From: CAVTWH01 sp963738365
GTDB taxonomy: Bacteria; Actinomycetota; Actinomycetes; Mycobacteriales; Micromonosporaceae
Assembly: GCA_963738365.1 (NCBI GenBank)
Contig: CAVTWH010000010.1
Coordinates: 1,364,001 to 1,428,000 of the forward strand
Length of the DNA stretch: 64,000 nt
Reading direction: 5' to 3'
The position numbers and the translations under genes were made by a program. Below the pieces are notes generated by a model that worked only from the letters and a program-made list of their open reading frames with translations, was not told the DNA's origin and did not search any database. Positions 7,923 to 15,240 of the stretch are shown here, piece after piece; the first letter of the stretch is position 1, and each line of letters starts with the position of its first letter.

Positions 7923-9283
7923 CGGATCTCCTCCGTTGCCGTCGCCCGGCCGGCCGGCCGGGCGGTCTCCTCGGGGCCGGTCACCACGGCGGGGAGAAGC
8001 TCCTCGCCCGGGTGCCGACGGATCGAGCGGTCCAGCCAGAAGCCGGCGATCTGGCACGTGACGATCGACATCATCACGAGCGTCGCGAAGAACTTCATGT
8101 TGATGACCCCGGCGGTGTAGGTGACCGTCGCCAGCGTGACGCCGGGCGTGCCGCGGGCGTTGAGGGCGACCGCGATGCGGGTGGCCGCGCGCGGGCCTGT
8201 CTTCGCCAGCCGGGCGCCGGTCCAGGTGCTCAGCCCCTTGACCGTGCACGCCGCCACCGTGAACAGCGCGAAGAACAGCGGGTCGAACTGGTGGACGAGG
8301 TCGAGCTGGATGCCGACGAAGCCGAAGTACACCGGGATGAGGAAGTCGTGCCCGATGCGGCCGAGCGCGTCCCACGCCGGCAGCGTCTCGGCCTCCCGGT
8401 CGGGGTCGGCCAGCGCGTCGCCGCGCGCGGCGCTGTAGCCGGCCAGCAGCGCGGCGAAGATCGCGTTGATGCCGAGCGCGCTGCCGATGCCGACCGTGAG
8501 AAAGAGCAGCACCAGCCGGAACGCGGTCGGGCTGGAGCGCTCCAGGTAGTTCCAGCGCCGGTCGGCCAGCCAGCGCACGAAGCGCGGGCCCCACCGGCCG
8601 CAGACCGCGAAGAACGCCAGGCAGACCAGCAGGTACCGGGCGATGTCGAGGGCCAGGCCGCCGGCCCGTGCCCCGTCCGCCTCCGCCTTGGCCAGGCCCA
8701 GCACGGCGGCCAGCACGAGGTACAGCAGCACGTCCTCGGCGACGGCGACGATCAGCACGATCCGCGCGAACGGCGTACCGATGATGCCCAGGTCCATCAT
8801 GATCCGCGAGATGATCGGGATCGCCGCGACCGCCGCCGCGATGCCGAACGTCAGCATCAGCGCCGGCCGGCTGCCGTGCGGACCGGCGTACGCCCGGTGG
8901 CCCAGCAACCAGATCGCCACCACGCCGGCGGTGAACGGCACGACGAGCCCGAACGCGGCGACGGCGGCCGCGATCCGCCGCTCCGCCGGCTTGGCGTGCG
9001 CGCGCAGGTGGGCGCCGGCCAGGAACATCAGCAGGAGCAGGCCCAGCTGGTTGAAGGCCGCCTGCCCGACCGCGACCGGCCCGGTCGCCGGGAACAGTCC
9101 CCGCTCCAGGCCCGGCGCGAGCAGGCCGAGCGCCGTCGGGCCGAGCAGGATGCCACCGACGATCTCGCCGACCACGCGCGGCTGGCGGAAGCGGGCGAAC
9201 GCGTGACCGCACAGGTGCGCGATCAGCACGACCAGGCCGAGCGAGGACAGAAGACGGGCCAGCTGGGTGGCCGACAATGCCAT
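7919..9283 (-). CDS. CPA2-type cation:proton antiporter
   Basis: 454 residues with about twelve hydrophobic segments and the Na+/H+ exchanger fold of the CPA2/Kef family. Typical patches are RQPRVVGEIVGGILLGPTALGLL near the N-terminus, ALGINAIFAALLAGY and LNARGTPGVTLATV. It should exchange K+ or Na+ for protons across the membrane. The ATG at 9283 follows GGGAG. It is first in a row with the dehydrogenase and apt (4-bp overlap). Why an antiporter sits in the pathway operon is unclear: pH or ion homeostasis during chloride use, self-protection, or accidental linkage are all possible. Confidence 0.9.
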   Translation of the reverse strand: MALSATQLARLLSSLGLVVLIAHLCGHAFARFRQPRVVGEIVGGILLGPTALGLLAPGLERGLFPATGPVAVGQAAFNQLGLLLLMFLAGAHLRAHAKPAERRIAAAVAAFGLVVPFTAGVVAIWLLGHRAYAGPHGSRPALMLTFGIAAAVAAIPIISRIMMDLGIIGTPFARIVLIVAVAEDVLLYLVLAAVLGLAKAEADGARAGGLALDIARYLLVCLAFFAVCGRWGPRFVRWLADRRWNYLERSSPTAFRLVLLFLTVGIGSALGINAIFAALLAGYSAARGDALADPDREAETLPAWDALGRIGHDFLIPVYFGFVGIQLDLVHQFDPLFFALFTVAACTVKGLSTWTGARLAKTGPRAATRIAVALNARGTPGVTLATVTYTAGVINMKFFATLVMMSIVTCQIAGFWLDRSIRRHPGEELLPAVVTGPEETARPAGRATATEEIR

Positions 9284-9508
9284 TCGAGACTCCCGGAAAT
9301 CGCATTCGCTGGGCCGGAGCCGACCCAGCGTATTTGCGCCGCGGGCGCCCGGTAACGACCCGAGCGGGCAACCGCGGTACGCAATTCCGGCCATCGCATA
9401 CGACGAAGGTGACAACGACGCCTGCGCCCCTTGCTCGATGAGCCGGAGCCGGTCGGCGAATCAGACTATCAGCGCACATCAATGCGACCTGCCCGGAAGG
9501 GGCGATGA

Positions 9509-10342
9509 ATGATCGTCTTGTATTGCGGTGACGTCGTCGGCGACCGCGCGACCACGCTGCTCGCCGGCGCCCTGCCGGCGCTGCGTGCGGCGCACGACGT
9601 CGATCTGGTGATCGTCAACGCCGAGAACTGCGCCCCCGACGGCTTCGGCATGCGCTCGGCCCAGGTGCACCGGCTGCTGGCGGCGGGCGCCGACGTCATC
9701 ACCGGCGGCAACCACTCGTGGGACACCGAGGAGTCGGTGCAGCTGCTCGACCTGCCGGCCGTGATCCGCCCGGCGAACCTGGCCCCCGGGGTGCCGGGGC
9801 GCGGCGTGGTGGAGCTCACCGCGGCCGGCTCCCCGGTGACGGTGATCAACCTGGCCGACAACTGCGCGATGGCGACGGTGCACGCGACCGCGGGGAAGTT
9901 CCTCCCCGCCTACCAGGGCTGGCTCGACGCCCCGAAGCGCGGCGTGGTGATCGTCGACTACCACGGCGACCACGTGCTGGAGAAGCAGATCTTCGCGCAC
10001 ACCGTGGACGGGGTGGCCGCGGCCGTCCTGGGCAGCCACACCCACGAGGCCACCGGGCCGCTGCACATCCTGCCGGGCGGCACGGCGTTCGTCACCGAGG
10101 TCGGCATGGTCGGTCCCGCCGGTGGCGTGCAGGGCTTCGCGCCGGCCAACCTGGTCGAGGGCCTGCGGACCAACAAGGTGCCGTCGTACCTGGTGCGGCC
10201 GCCCGTCGGCGACGGCCCGATCGTCGCCGGCCTGGTCGTGATCGAGCTGCGTGACGGCCGGGCCGTGCGCGTCGAGCGGGTGGCCCTGCCGTCCGCCGAC
10301 GCGCCTTCGCCGGAGCTGGTTGCCGACCGGGGGCGGTCGTGA
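9509..10342 (+). CDS. YmdB-family metallophosphoesterase
   Basis: 277 residues of the TIGR00282/YmdB calcineurin-like family. Metal-site motifs are CGDVVGD at the N-terminus, VNAENCAPDGFG, TGGNHSWD, DYHGDH and GSHTHE, with VTEVGMVGP near the end. YmdB proteins are metal-dependent phosphodiesterases or phosphatases. The ATG at 9509 has GGAAGGGG upstream. Its stop overlaps the GTG of the cyclase-family gene by 4 bp. In the salinosporamide route a phosphatase (SalN) removes phosphate from 5-chlororibose 1-phosphate; this gene is the only phosphoesterase in the cluster and could fill that role. I cannot say whether it is homologous to SalN. Confidence 0.9.
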   Translation: MIVLYCGDVVGDRATTLLAGALPALRAAHDVDLVIVNAENCAPDGFGMRSAQVHRLLAAGADVITGGNHSWDTEESVQLLDLPAVIRPANLAPGVPGRGVVELTAAGSPVTVINLADNCAMATVHATAGKFLPAYQGWLDAPKRGVVIVDYHGDHVLEKQIFAHTVDGVAAAVLGSHTHEATGPLHILPGGTAFVTEVGMVGPAGGVQGFAPANLVEGLRTNKVPSYLVRPPVGDGPIVAGLVVIELRDGRAVRVERVALPSADAPSPELVADRGRS

Positions 10343-11190
10343 GCGCCGCCGCCGGCGGTGCGCCGGCCGGGCCGGCGTGGGCCGGGCACGAGGTGGTGGA
10401 CCTGAGCCTCACGCTGGCCGAGGACCTGCCCTGCCACTGGTCGACGCACCAGCCGTTCCAGCACAAGATCTGGACCTGGTTCAGCACCCGGCGGGGGGCG
10501 GCCGGCTCGGTGTACAACCGCGGCGGTGCGCCCTACACGACCCGCTGGATGGCGATCGACGAGCACACCGGTACCCACTTCGACGCCCCGAGCCACTTCG
10601 TGCCGCCGCCTGACTCGGGCCTGCCCGGAGCCCATCCGACCGGCGAGATCAGCGCCGACCGGGTGCCGGTCACGCAGCTCATGGGCCCGGCCGCGGTGAT
10701 CGACGTGACCGGCCTGGGCGGCGCGGTGCAGCCGGTCGGGACCAGCCCGGAGATCGACCCGGCGGTCGTCACCGACTGGGAACGCCGCCACGGCCGGCTG
10801 GCGCCCGGCGACGTCGTGCTGTTCCACACCGGCTGGGACCGGCACTACCTCCGCGGCGCCGACGGCGATGCGTACCTGTTCGACGTGGTGGTGACCCGCA
10901 CCCGGCCCGGCTGGCCGGCCCCGTCCGTGGCGACGGTGGAGCTGCTGCTGGAGCGCGGCGTGCGCTGCCTGGGCATCGACGCGCCGTCCATGGGCCTGGC
11001 CCATGACGGCGCCGCGGCGCACGTGAGCGGGCTGCGCGGGGGCGCGGTCTTCGTGGAGTGCCTGACCGGCCTGGACCGGCTGCCGCCGCGCGGGGCCTGG
11101 TTCTGTTTCCTGCCGCTCAAGGTGGAGCAGGGCACGGGCGCCCCGGGCCGGGCGGTCGCCTTCCGGCCGCCGGCGGATCCGGAGCACTGA
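10339..11190 (+). CDS. Cyclase/kynurenine-formamidase-like metal hydrolase
   Basis: 283 residues of the cyclase family (PF04199). The metal-binding signature HTGTHFDAPSHF is at residues 76-87, with a later VVLFHTGWD stretch typical of the fold. Members hydrolyse amides, esters or lactones such as N-formylkynurenine and isatin. The GTG start overlaps the phosphoesterase stop (GTGA), implying translational coupling. A dehydrogenase acting on chlororibose would give a lactone; a coupled hydrolase of this family is a reasonable candidate to open it to chlororibonate. That is inference; no tryptophan-degradation genes are nearby to support the classical role. Confidence 0.85.
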   Translation: MSAAAGGAPAGPAWAGHEVVDLSLTLAEDLPCHWSTHQPFQHKIWTWFSTRRGAAGSVYNRGGAPYTTRWMAIDEHTGTHFDAPSHFVPPPDSGLPGAHPTGEISADRVPVTQLMGPAAVIDVTGLGGAVQPVGTSPEIDPAVVTDWERRHGRLAPGDVVLFHTGWDRHYLRGADGDAYLFDVVVTRTRPGWPAPSVATVELLLERGVRCLGIDAPSMGLAHDGAAAHVSGLRGGAVFVECLTGLDRLPPRGAWFCFLPLKVEQGTGAPGRAVAFRPPADPEH

Positions 11191-11199
11191 CCGGAAGCG

Positions 11200-11233
11200 A
11201 CGTCCCCGGCCCCGCATCCGGGGCCGGGGACGT
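11200..11233. terminator. Bidirectional hairpin between cyclase and chlorinase genes
   Basis: A perfect 14-bp stem (arms 11200-11213 and 11220-11233) with a 6-nt loop lies between the convergent stops at 11190 and 11247, so it can end both transcripts. Confidence 0.75.
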
Positions 11234-11246
11234 CAGGGCGTTACTG

Positions 11247-12059
11247 TCAGGCGATGCTCAGCGTCACCGGCAGGCCGGTGCGCACGCCGTACCGCTCCAG
11301 GAAGCTGCCCTGGTTGAGCCCGAACGCCACCTTGCCCCGGCTGTTGGTGTAGATCAGCGGATCGCCCTTGGCGACCTCGCCGAACGTGCGGTGGTAGGCG
11401 ATCTCCAGCGCCCGGCCGTCGACGACGGCGCGGATGAGCTTGCCGTCCGGGTCGTCGCCGCCCGACAGCGCGTTGAGCGGGATGTTGGTCCACACGTTGC
11501 CGAAGGTCTTGTCGATGCGGACGATCTCGCCGGTCACCGAGCCGTCGCTCTCCCGCTTCGCCTGCGCGCGGGGCAGCCGCACCAGGTCCGCCGGGGCGAT
11601 CGCCGGGCCGACCGCGGACGGCTCGACGCCCGCCGCGAGGTGCGCGGCGCAGGCGGCGACGACGTCCTTGCCGTACCAGGTCGGGGTCACGTCGCTGTGC
11701 ATCACCGCGGGCGAGGTCACCTCGTAGGCCTCGACCGCCGGCGCCGCGTCCAGCGCCCAGGTGAGCAGGCCGTTGTTCGGCGCGACGAGGAGCTGGCCCT
11801 TGGTGTTGCGCACCACGACCGTGCGGGTCGACGTGCCGGTCTCCGGGTACACGTAGGCCGAGATGATCGTGTCGGCCGGGAAGTTCGCCGGCACGTCCTC
11901 GAGGAACTGGCCGCCCTCCCGGACGTCGAACGGCGTGACGTCGTGGGTGATGTCGATGATGTCGACGTCCCGGGCGATGCTGCGCATCAGCCCCTTGCAC
12001 AGGGCGTGGGCCTCGTCGAAGGAGCCGACGTCCGACAGGAATGCGATGAGTGGCCTCAC
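11247..12059 (-). CDS. SAM-dependent chlorinase (SalL-type)
   Basis: 270 residues of the DUF62/SAM hydroxide adenosyltransferase and halogenase family. From memory, long stretches match Salinispora SalL, for example DEAHALCKG, AYVYPETGT and TPTWYGKD. SalL uses chloride to displace methionine from SAM, giving 5'-chloro-5'-deoxyadenosine. Residues singled out for chloride use are present one position earlier than in SalL: Tyr69 (SalL Tyr70) and Gly130 (SalL Gly131). The ~20-residue loop typical of fluorinases after VRVAVR-like strand is absent. Asp10 and WTN (in FGNVWTN) are also conserved. The GTG at 12059 follows AAAGG and is 2 bp after the upstream dehydrogenase stop, so both are one operon. 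SAM hydrolase activity is the main alternative. Confidence 0.92.
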   Translation of the reverse strand: MRPLIAFLSDVGSFDEAHALCKGLMRSIARDVDIIDITHDVTPFDVREGGQFLEDVPANFPADTIISAYVYPETGTSTRTVVVRNTKGQLLVAPNNGLLTWALDAAPAVEAYEVTSPAVMHSDVTPTWYGKDVVAACAAHLAAGVEPSAVGPAIAPADLVRLPRAQAKRESDGSVTGEIVRIDKTFGNVWTNIPLNALSGGDDPDGKLIRAVVDGRALEIAYHRTFGEVAKGDPLIYTNSRGKVAFGLNQGSFLERYGVRTGLPVTLSIA

Positions 12060-12061
12060 GA

Positions 12062-12904
12062 TCAACCTTTCTTCGAGCCGTGTGGTTGCGCCTCGGTCAG
12101 GGAACTCGGCGTCGCCGCCGGCCGCTTGCGCAGCCGCAGCGCACGCCAGCCCGCGTCGGCGAGCCAGCCGCCGTCGACCGGGATGGCGGCGCCGTTGACG
12201 AACCCGCTGCGCTGCGGGTCCGCCAGGAACTCGACCAGCTCCGCGACATCGCCGGGGACGGCGAAGCGGTCGAGGGGATTGCGATCGAGGATGTCCTGCT
12301 CGGTGTAGGCGCCGGACGCGCTGTCCGCCTCGTCCATCTCGGTCTTGACGAACGCGGGGCACACGGCGTTGACCCGGATCCCCCGCGCGCCCCACTCGAC
12401 CGCCAGCGTGCGGGTGAGCCCGACCAGGCCGTGCTTGCTGGCGTTGTACGCCACCCGGTCCGGAATGCCGGCCAGCGCGGCGATCGAGGCGATGTTCACG
12501 ATCGCCGCCGGCGGCCCGGGCTCGAGCATGCTGCGCCCGAACGCGGTGCACAGCAGGAACGGGCCCGTGAGGTTCACCTCGATCACCCGGCGCCACTGGC
12601 CCGCGGACGTTTCCTCGGCCGGTGCGATGGCGCTGACGCCGGCGTTGTTGACCAGCACGTCCGGGCGCCCGAACCGGTCGAGCACCAGCTGGTGCGCGAC
12701 GGCCACCTGGTCTTCGTCGGCGACGTCGGCGACGATGCCCTCGGCCACACAGTGCGCCGGCAGGCCCGAAAGCGTCTCCTTCGGGTACTCCAGATCGATC
12801 AGCGCCAGCGAATAACCGCGCTGCGCGAACAGCTCCGCGATGCGCCGGCCGATTCCCTGACGCGCGCCGGTGATGACGGCGACGCGTTCCCTGATTTCGG
12901 TCAC
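12062..12904 (-). CDS. Short-chain dehydrogenase/reductase, coupled to chlorinase
   Basis: 280 residues of the classical SDR family: TGARQGIG near residue 12, NNAGVSAIAP, the Ser of NIASIAAL, YNASK with catalytic Tyr/Lys, and C-terminal VDGGWLAD. The GTG at 12904 places the Rossmann glycine motif at the usual distance; the ribosome site is weak. It ends 2 bp before the chlorinase start, the tightest partner of that enzyme. It could be the chlororibose dehydrogenase itself, leaving the SDR at 7143-7922 for another step, or it could oxidise the later 5-hydroxy group to a ketone. Sequence alone does not separate these. Confidence 0.87.
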   Translation of the reverse strand: MTEIRERVAVITGARQGIGRRIAELFAQRGYSLALIDLEYPKETLSGLPAHCVAEGIVADVADEDQVAVAHQLVLDRFGRPDVLVNNAGVSAIAPAEETSAGQWRRVIEVNLTGPFLLCTAFGRSMLEPGPPAAIVNIASIAALAGIPDRVAYNASKHGLVGLTRTLAVEWGARGIRVNAVCPAFVKTEMDEADSASGAYTEQDILDRNPLDRFAVPGDVAELVEFLADPQRSGFVNGAAIPVDGGWLADAGWRALRLRKRPAATPSSLTEAQPHGSKKG

Positions 12905-13007
12905 GCCGCCCAGCCTGGCGGATCGCACCACCGGTGGACCTCTGGCGAAGGTCACATAGAAAATGCGCCGTAGTGGACATTCTTCGGCGGCCCGGAAACC
13001 GGTATCG

Positions 13008-13706
13008 TCAATTGCGTCGCCGGGAATTCCCCCGCTTGATGAGACCGAGCTCGACGGCCTTGTTGATGGCATTGACGCGGCCGACCACATCCAGCTTTCC
13101 GTAAATGTTCGTCAGGTGCCGCTTCACCGTGCCCTCGGTGATGAACAGCCGGGCCGCGATCTGCGCGTTGCTGAGCCCGTCCGACACCGCGGCGAGCACC
13201 TCGACCTCGCGCGCCGACAGCGGCCACTCCGCGGGCTCGTGCAGTCGCCGCATGGTCTGCCGCGACACCGACAACATGACCTGTGCGGTGTCGCCGGTCG
13301 AACCGCGGATCGCGGCGAGCAGCGCCTCCCGGCTCGCGCCCTTGATGACGTAGGCGTGCGCGCCGGCCGCGAGCAGGTGCTCGACGAGCCGCGGGTCGTC
13401 GTGCATGGTCACGATGATCACGCGGGCCTGCGGAACGGTCTTCACGAGCTCGCGTACCACCGCCTCGGAGACCGGCTCGGGCATCTCGACGTCGAGCATG
13501 AGCACGTCGGGGCGCAGCAGACGGGCGCCGCGCAGCAACTCGCCCGCGTCGACGGCCTGGCCGACCACGTGCAGGTCGTCCTCGCGGGAGAGCAGCTCGA
13601 CCACGCCCTCGCGGAACAGCGTGTGGTCGTCGGCGACCAGCACCCGGATACGGTCGCGCGGGGCGGGCGGGTCCGGCTCCGGCCCGCGCGCGGACCCTGC
13701 GGTCAT
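13008..13706 (-). CDS. NarL/LuxR-type response regulator
   Basis: 232 residues. The receiver domain runs from about residue 20 to 135 (VLVADDHTLFREG, phospho-acceptor Asp in LMLDVEMP, Lys in AYVIKGAS). A LuxR-type helix-turn-helix follows (LSAREVEVLAAVSDGLSNAQIA then GTVKRHLTNIYGKL). The ATG at 13706 overlaps the stop of the kinase gene by 4 bp. The pair precedes the dehydrogenase-chlorinase operon on the same strand with about 100 bp between, so it may control the pathway and even be co-transcribed with it. Confidence 0.92.
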   Translation of the reverse strand: MTAGSARGPEPDPPAPRDRIRVLVADDHTLFREGVVELLSREDDLHVVGQAVDAGELLRGARLLRPDVLMLDVEMPEPVSEAVVRELVKTVPQARVIIVTMHDDPRLVEHLLAAGAHAYVIKGASREALLAAIRGSTGDTAQVMLSVSRQTMRRLHEPAEWPLSAREVEVLAAVSDGLSNAQIAARLFITEGTVKRHLTNIYGKLDVVGRVNAINKAVELGLIKRGNSRRRN

Positions 13707-14338
13707 GCCGCCGGTGGCTGGTCGGCGCGCCGGGACGCGACCCAGTTGGGTACGCCGATGCGCACGCGCGTGCCGAGCCGGGGGGTGGACGCGACGGTGA
13801 CGCGCCCGCCCAGGATCTCGGCGCGTTCCCGCATCGACGACAGCCCCACGCTCGTCGCCGGGGTCAGCCGGTGCGGTTCGAAACCCTGCCCGTCGTCCTG
13901 GACGACGAGGTCGATCCAGGCGCCGTCGACGCGTAGGTCCACCGTGACGTGGTTGGCGTCGGCGTGGATGAGCGCGTTGCGGACGGCCTCGCGTACCACG
14001 AGGTAGACCTCGTCGGGGGTCTGGCTGTGGTCGTCGGTGCAGGCGGGTGCGTCGGCGGCGGCCGGGGCCCGGCGCCGGTCGGGCTCCGCCCCGGCCCGCA
14101 GGCGCGCGGCCAGGTCGCGGATCTGCTCGAGGGCGTCCCGGGCCGAACTCTGCGCCCGCCATACGGCGCCCGAGTCGCGCTCCTGCGCCTCGAGGAGGTC
14201 GAGGTTGACGAGCACGGTCAGCACGGAGTGGGCGATGCGGTCGTGCACCTGCCGGCTGAGCTCACGCAGGTCCACGTCGTGGGGCCGGCCCTCCTCCATG
14301 ATCCGTGGGCCGTTGTCCGGTCGTTTCATCCGATCCAT
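13703..14338 (-). CDS. Cytoplasmic sensor histidine kinase (NarX/NreB class)
   Basis: 211 residues, short for a kinase, with no membrane segment. The HisKA_3 phospho-acceptor region is LSRQVHDRIAHSVLTVLV near residue 30, and the ATPase has VREAVRNALIHADA and DDGQGF plus a GLSSMRERAEILGG tail. It lacks any recognisable input domain, so the signal may be cytoplasmic or come from a partner protein. Its stop overlaps the response regulator start by 4 bp. The start at 14338 is the first in-frame ATG; later starts would cut into the dimerisation helix. Confidence 0.88.
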   Translation of the reverse strand: MDRMKRPDNGPRIMEEGRPHDVDLRELSRQVHDRIAHSVLTVLVNLDLLEAQERDSGAVWRAQSSARDALEQIRDLAARLRAGAEPDRRRAPAAADAPACTDDHSQTPDEVYLVVREAVRNALIHADANHVTVDLRVDGAWIDLVVQDDGQGFEPHRLTPATSVGLSSMRERAEILGGRVTVASTPRLGTRVRIGVPNWVASRRADQPPAA

Positions 14339-14591
14339 GGCGATTTCCCCCCCGTATGATCACCGTGTCAGTGCTTGCGTTATAAGCAAAGCTCCCGGTC
14401 TCTCGGCGTCGCTGCCTCAGCCCTGGGCAATCACGAACATCTCTTCGATTATTCTGTCCAAAGTCGACCATTGCCAGGTGATACGGATCACTCACGCAGC
14501 GTAGTCGTCGAGTTTGGGCAGGTAGGAGAACTCCTCAACGCCTCGTCAGATAGGCGGGAGTAAATCTTCATGGACTGTCGGCAGAAAGAAA
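14339..14591. other. Regulatory spacer upstream of the two-component genes
   Basis: No gene is visible here. The stretch is less GC-rich than its surroundings and holds the kinase promoter on the minus strand; a TATAAC-like box lies near 14380. A short inverted repeat, GTGAT-4-ATCAC, is at 14478-14491 and could be an operator. Confidence 0.35.
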
Positions 14592-14624
14592 ATGTCCGGG
14601 CCACCCGACGGGTGGCCCGGACAT
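14592..14624 (-). terminator. Intrinsic terminator after leuD
   Basis: A perfect 15-bp stem (arms 14592-14606 and 14610-14624) with a 3-nt loop. Read on the minus strand it is followed by TTTCTTTCTGC, a U-rich tail. It lies 13 bp past the leuD stop. Confidence 0.85.
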
Positions 14625-14637
14625 CAGCGGCTGCTGG

Positions 14638-15240
14638 CTAGGACGCCGCGAGCCGCGGCAGCCAGCTCGGCCGGCGCCGCTCGTAGTCGTCGAGGGAGCC
14701 GGCCCGGCGCACCGTCACGCTGATGTCGTCGAGCCCCTCGATCAGCTGGCGCCGGACGTGCTCCTCGATGTCGAAGGCGATCGTCAACCCCTCGGCGGTC
14801 ACCACCCGCCGGACCAGGTCGACGGCGACCGGCGTGTCCGGACGCCCGCGTACCAGCGCCGTCAGCCGCTCGGCGGACGCCTCGCTGACCTCGGCCGTGA
14901 TGAGGCGGTTCTTCCCCGCGTTGGTCCGGAAGATGTCCCCGAACCCCGGCGCGACCACCGCCCGGAACCCGAAGTCGTGCAGCGCCCAGACGGCGTGCTC
15001 CCGCGACGAGCCGATGCCGAAGGCGGGTCCGGCGACCAGCACGCTGGCCCCGGCGTACGCCGGATCGTTGAGCTCGAAATCCGCCTCCTGCCGCCACCGG
15101 TGGAACAGCGTGTCGGCGTAGCCGGTGCGGCCGAGCCGCTTGCAGAACTCGGCCGGGATGATCTGGTCGGTGTCGACGTCGCGGCGGGGCAGCGGCAGGG
15201 CGGTGCCGACGTGCACCGACAGCGGCTCGATCGTGGTCAT
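14638..15240 (-). CDS. leuD: 3-isopropylmalate dehydratase small subunit
   Basis: 200 residues, normal for LeuD. It forms the isomerase with LeuC, moving the hydroxyl of 2-alkylmalates. Recognised motifs are RDVDTDQIIPAEFCKRLGR, the swivel-domain FGIGSSREHAVWALHDFGF and FRTNAGKN. The ATG at 15240 overlaps the leuA stop by 4 bp. Its partner leuC is not adjacent but on the divergent strand beyond leuA, unlike the usual leuCD order in actinomycetes. This split supports a pathway-specific set rather than the primary leucine operon, but does not prove it. Confidence 0.93.
   Translation of the reverse strand: MTTIEPLSVHVGTALPLPRRDVDTDQIIPAEFCKRLGRTGYADTLFHRWRQEADFELNDPAYAGASVLVAGPAFGIGSSREHAVWALHDFGFRAVVAPGFGDIFRTNAGKNRLITAEVSEASAERLTALVRGRPDTPVAVDLVRRVVTAEGLTIAFDIEEHVRRQLIEGLDDISVTVRRAGSLDDYERRRPSWLPRLAAS

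Noticed and set aside
11247..12059. Reading the halogenase as a fluorinase
   Set aside because: The fluorinase loop is missing and Gly is at the position where fluorinases have Ser (FYS in FlA, WYG here).
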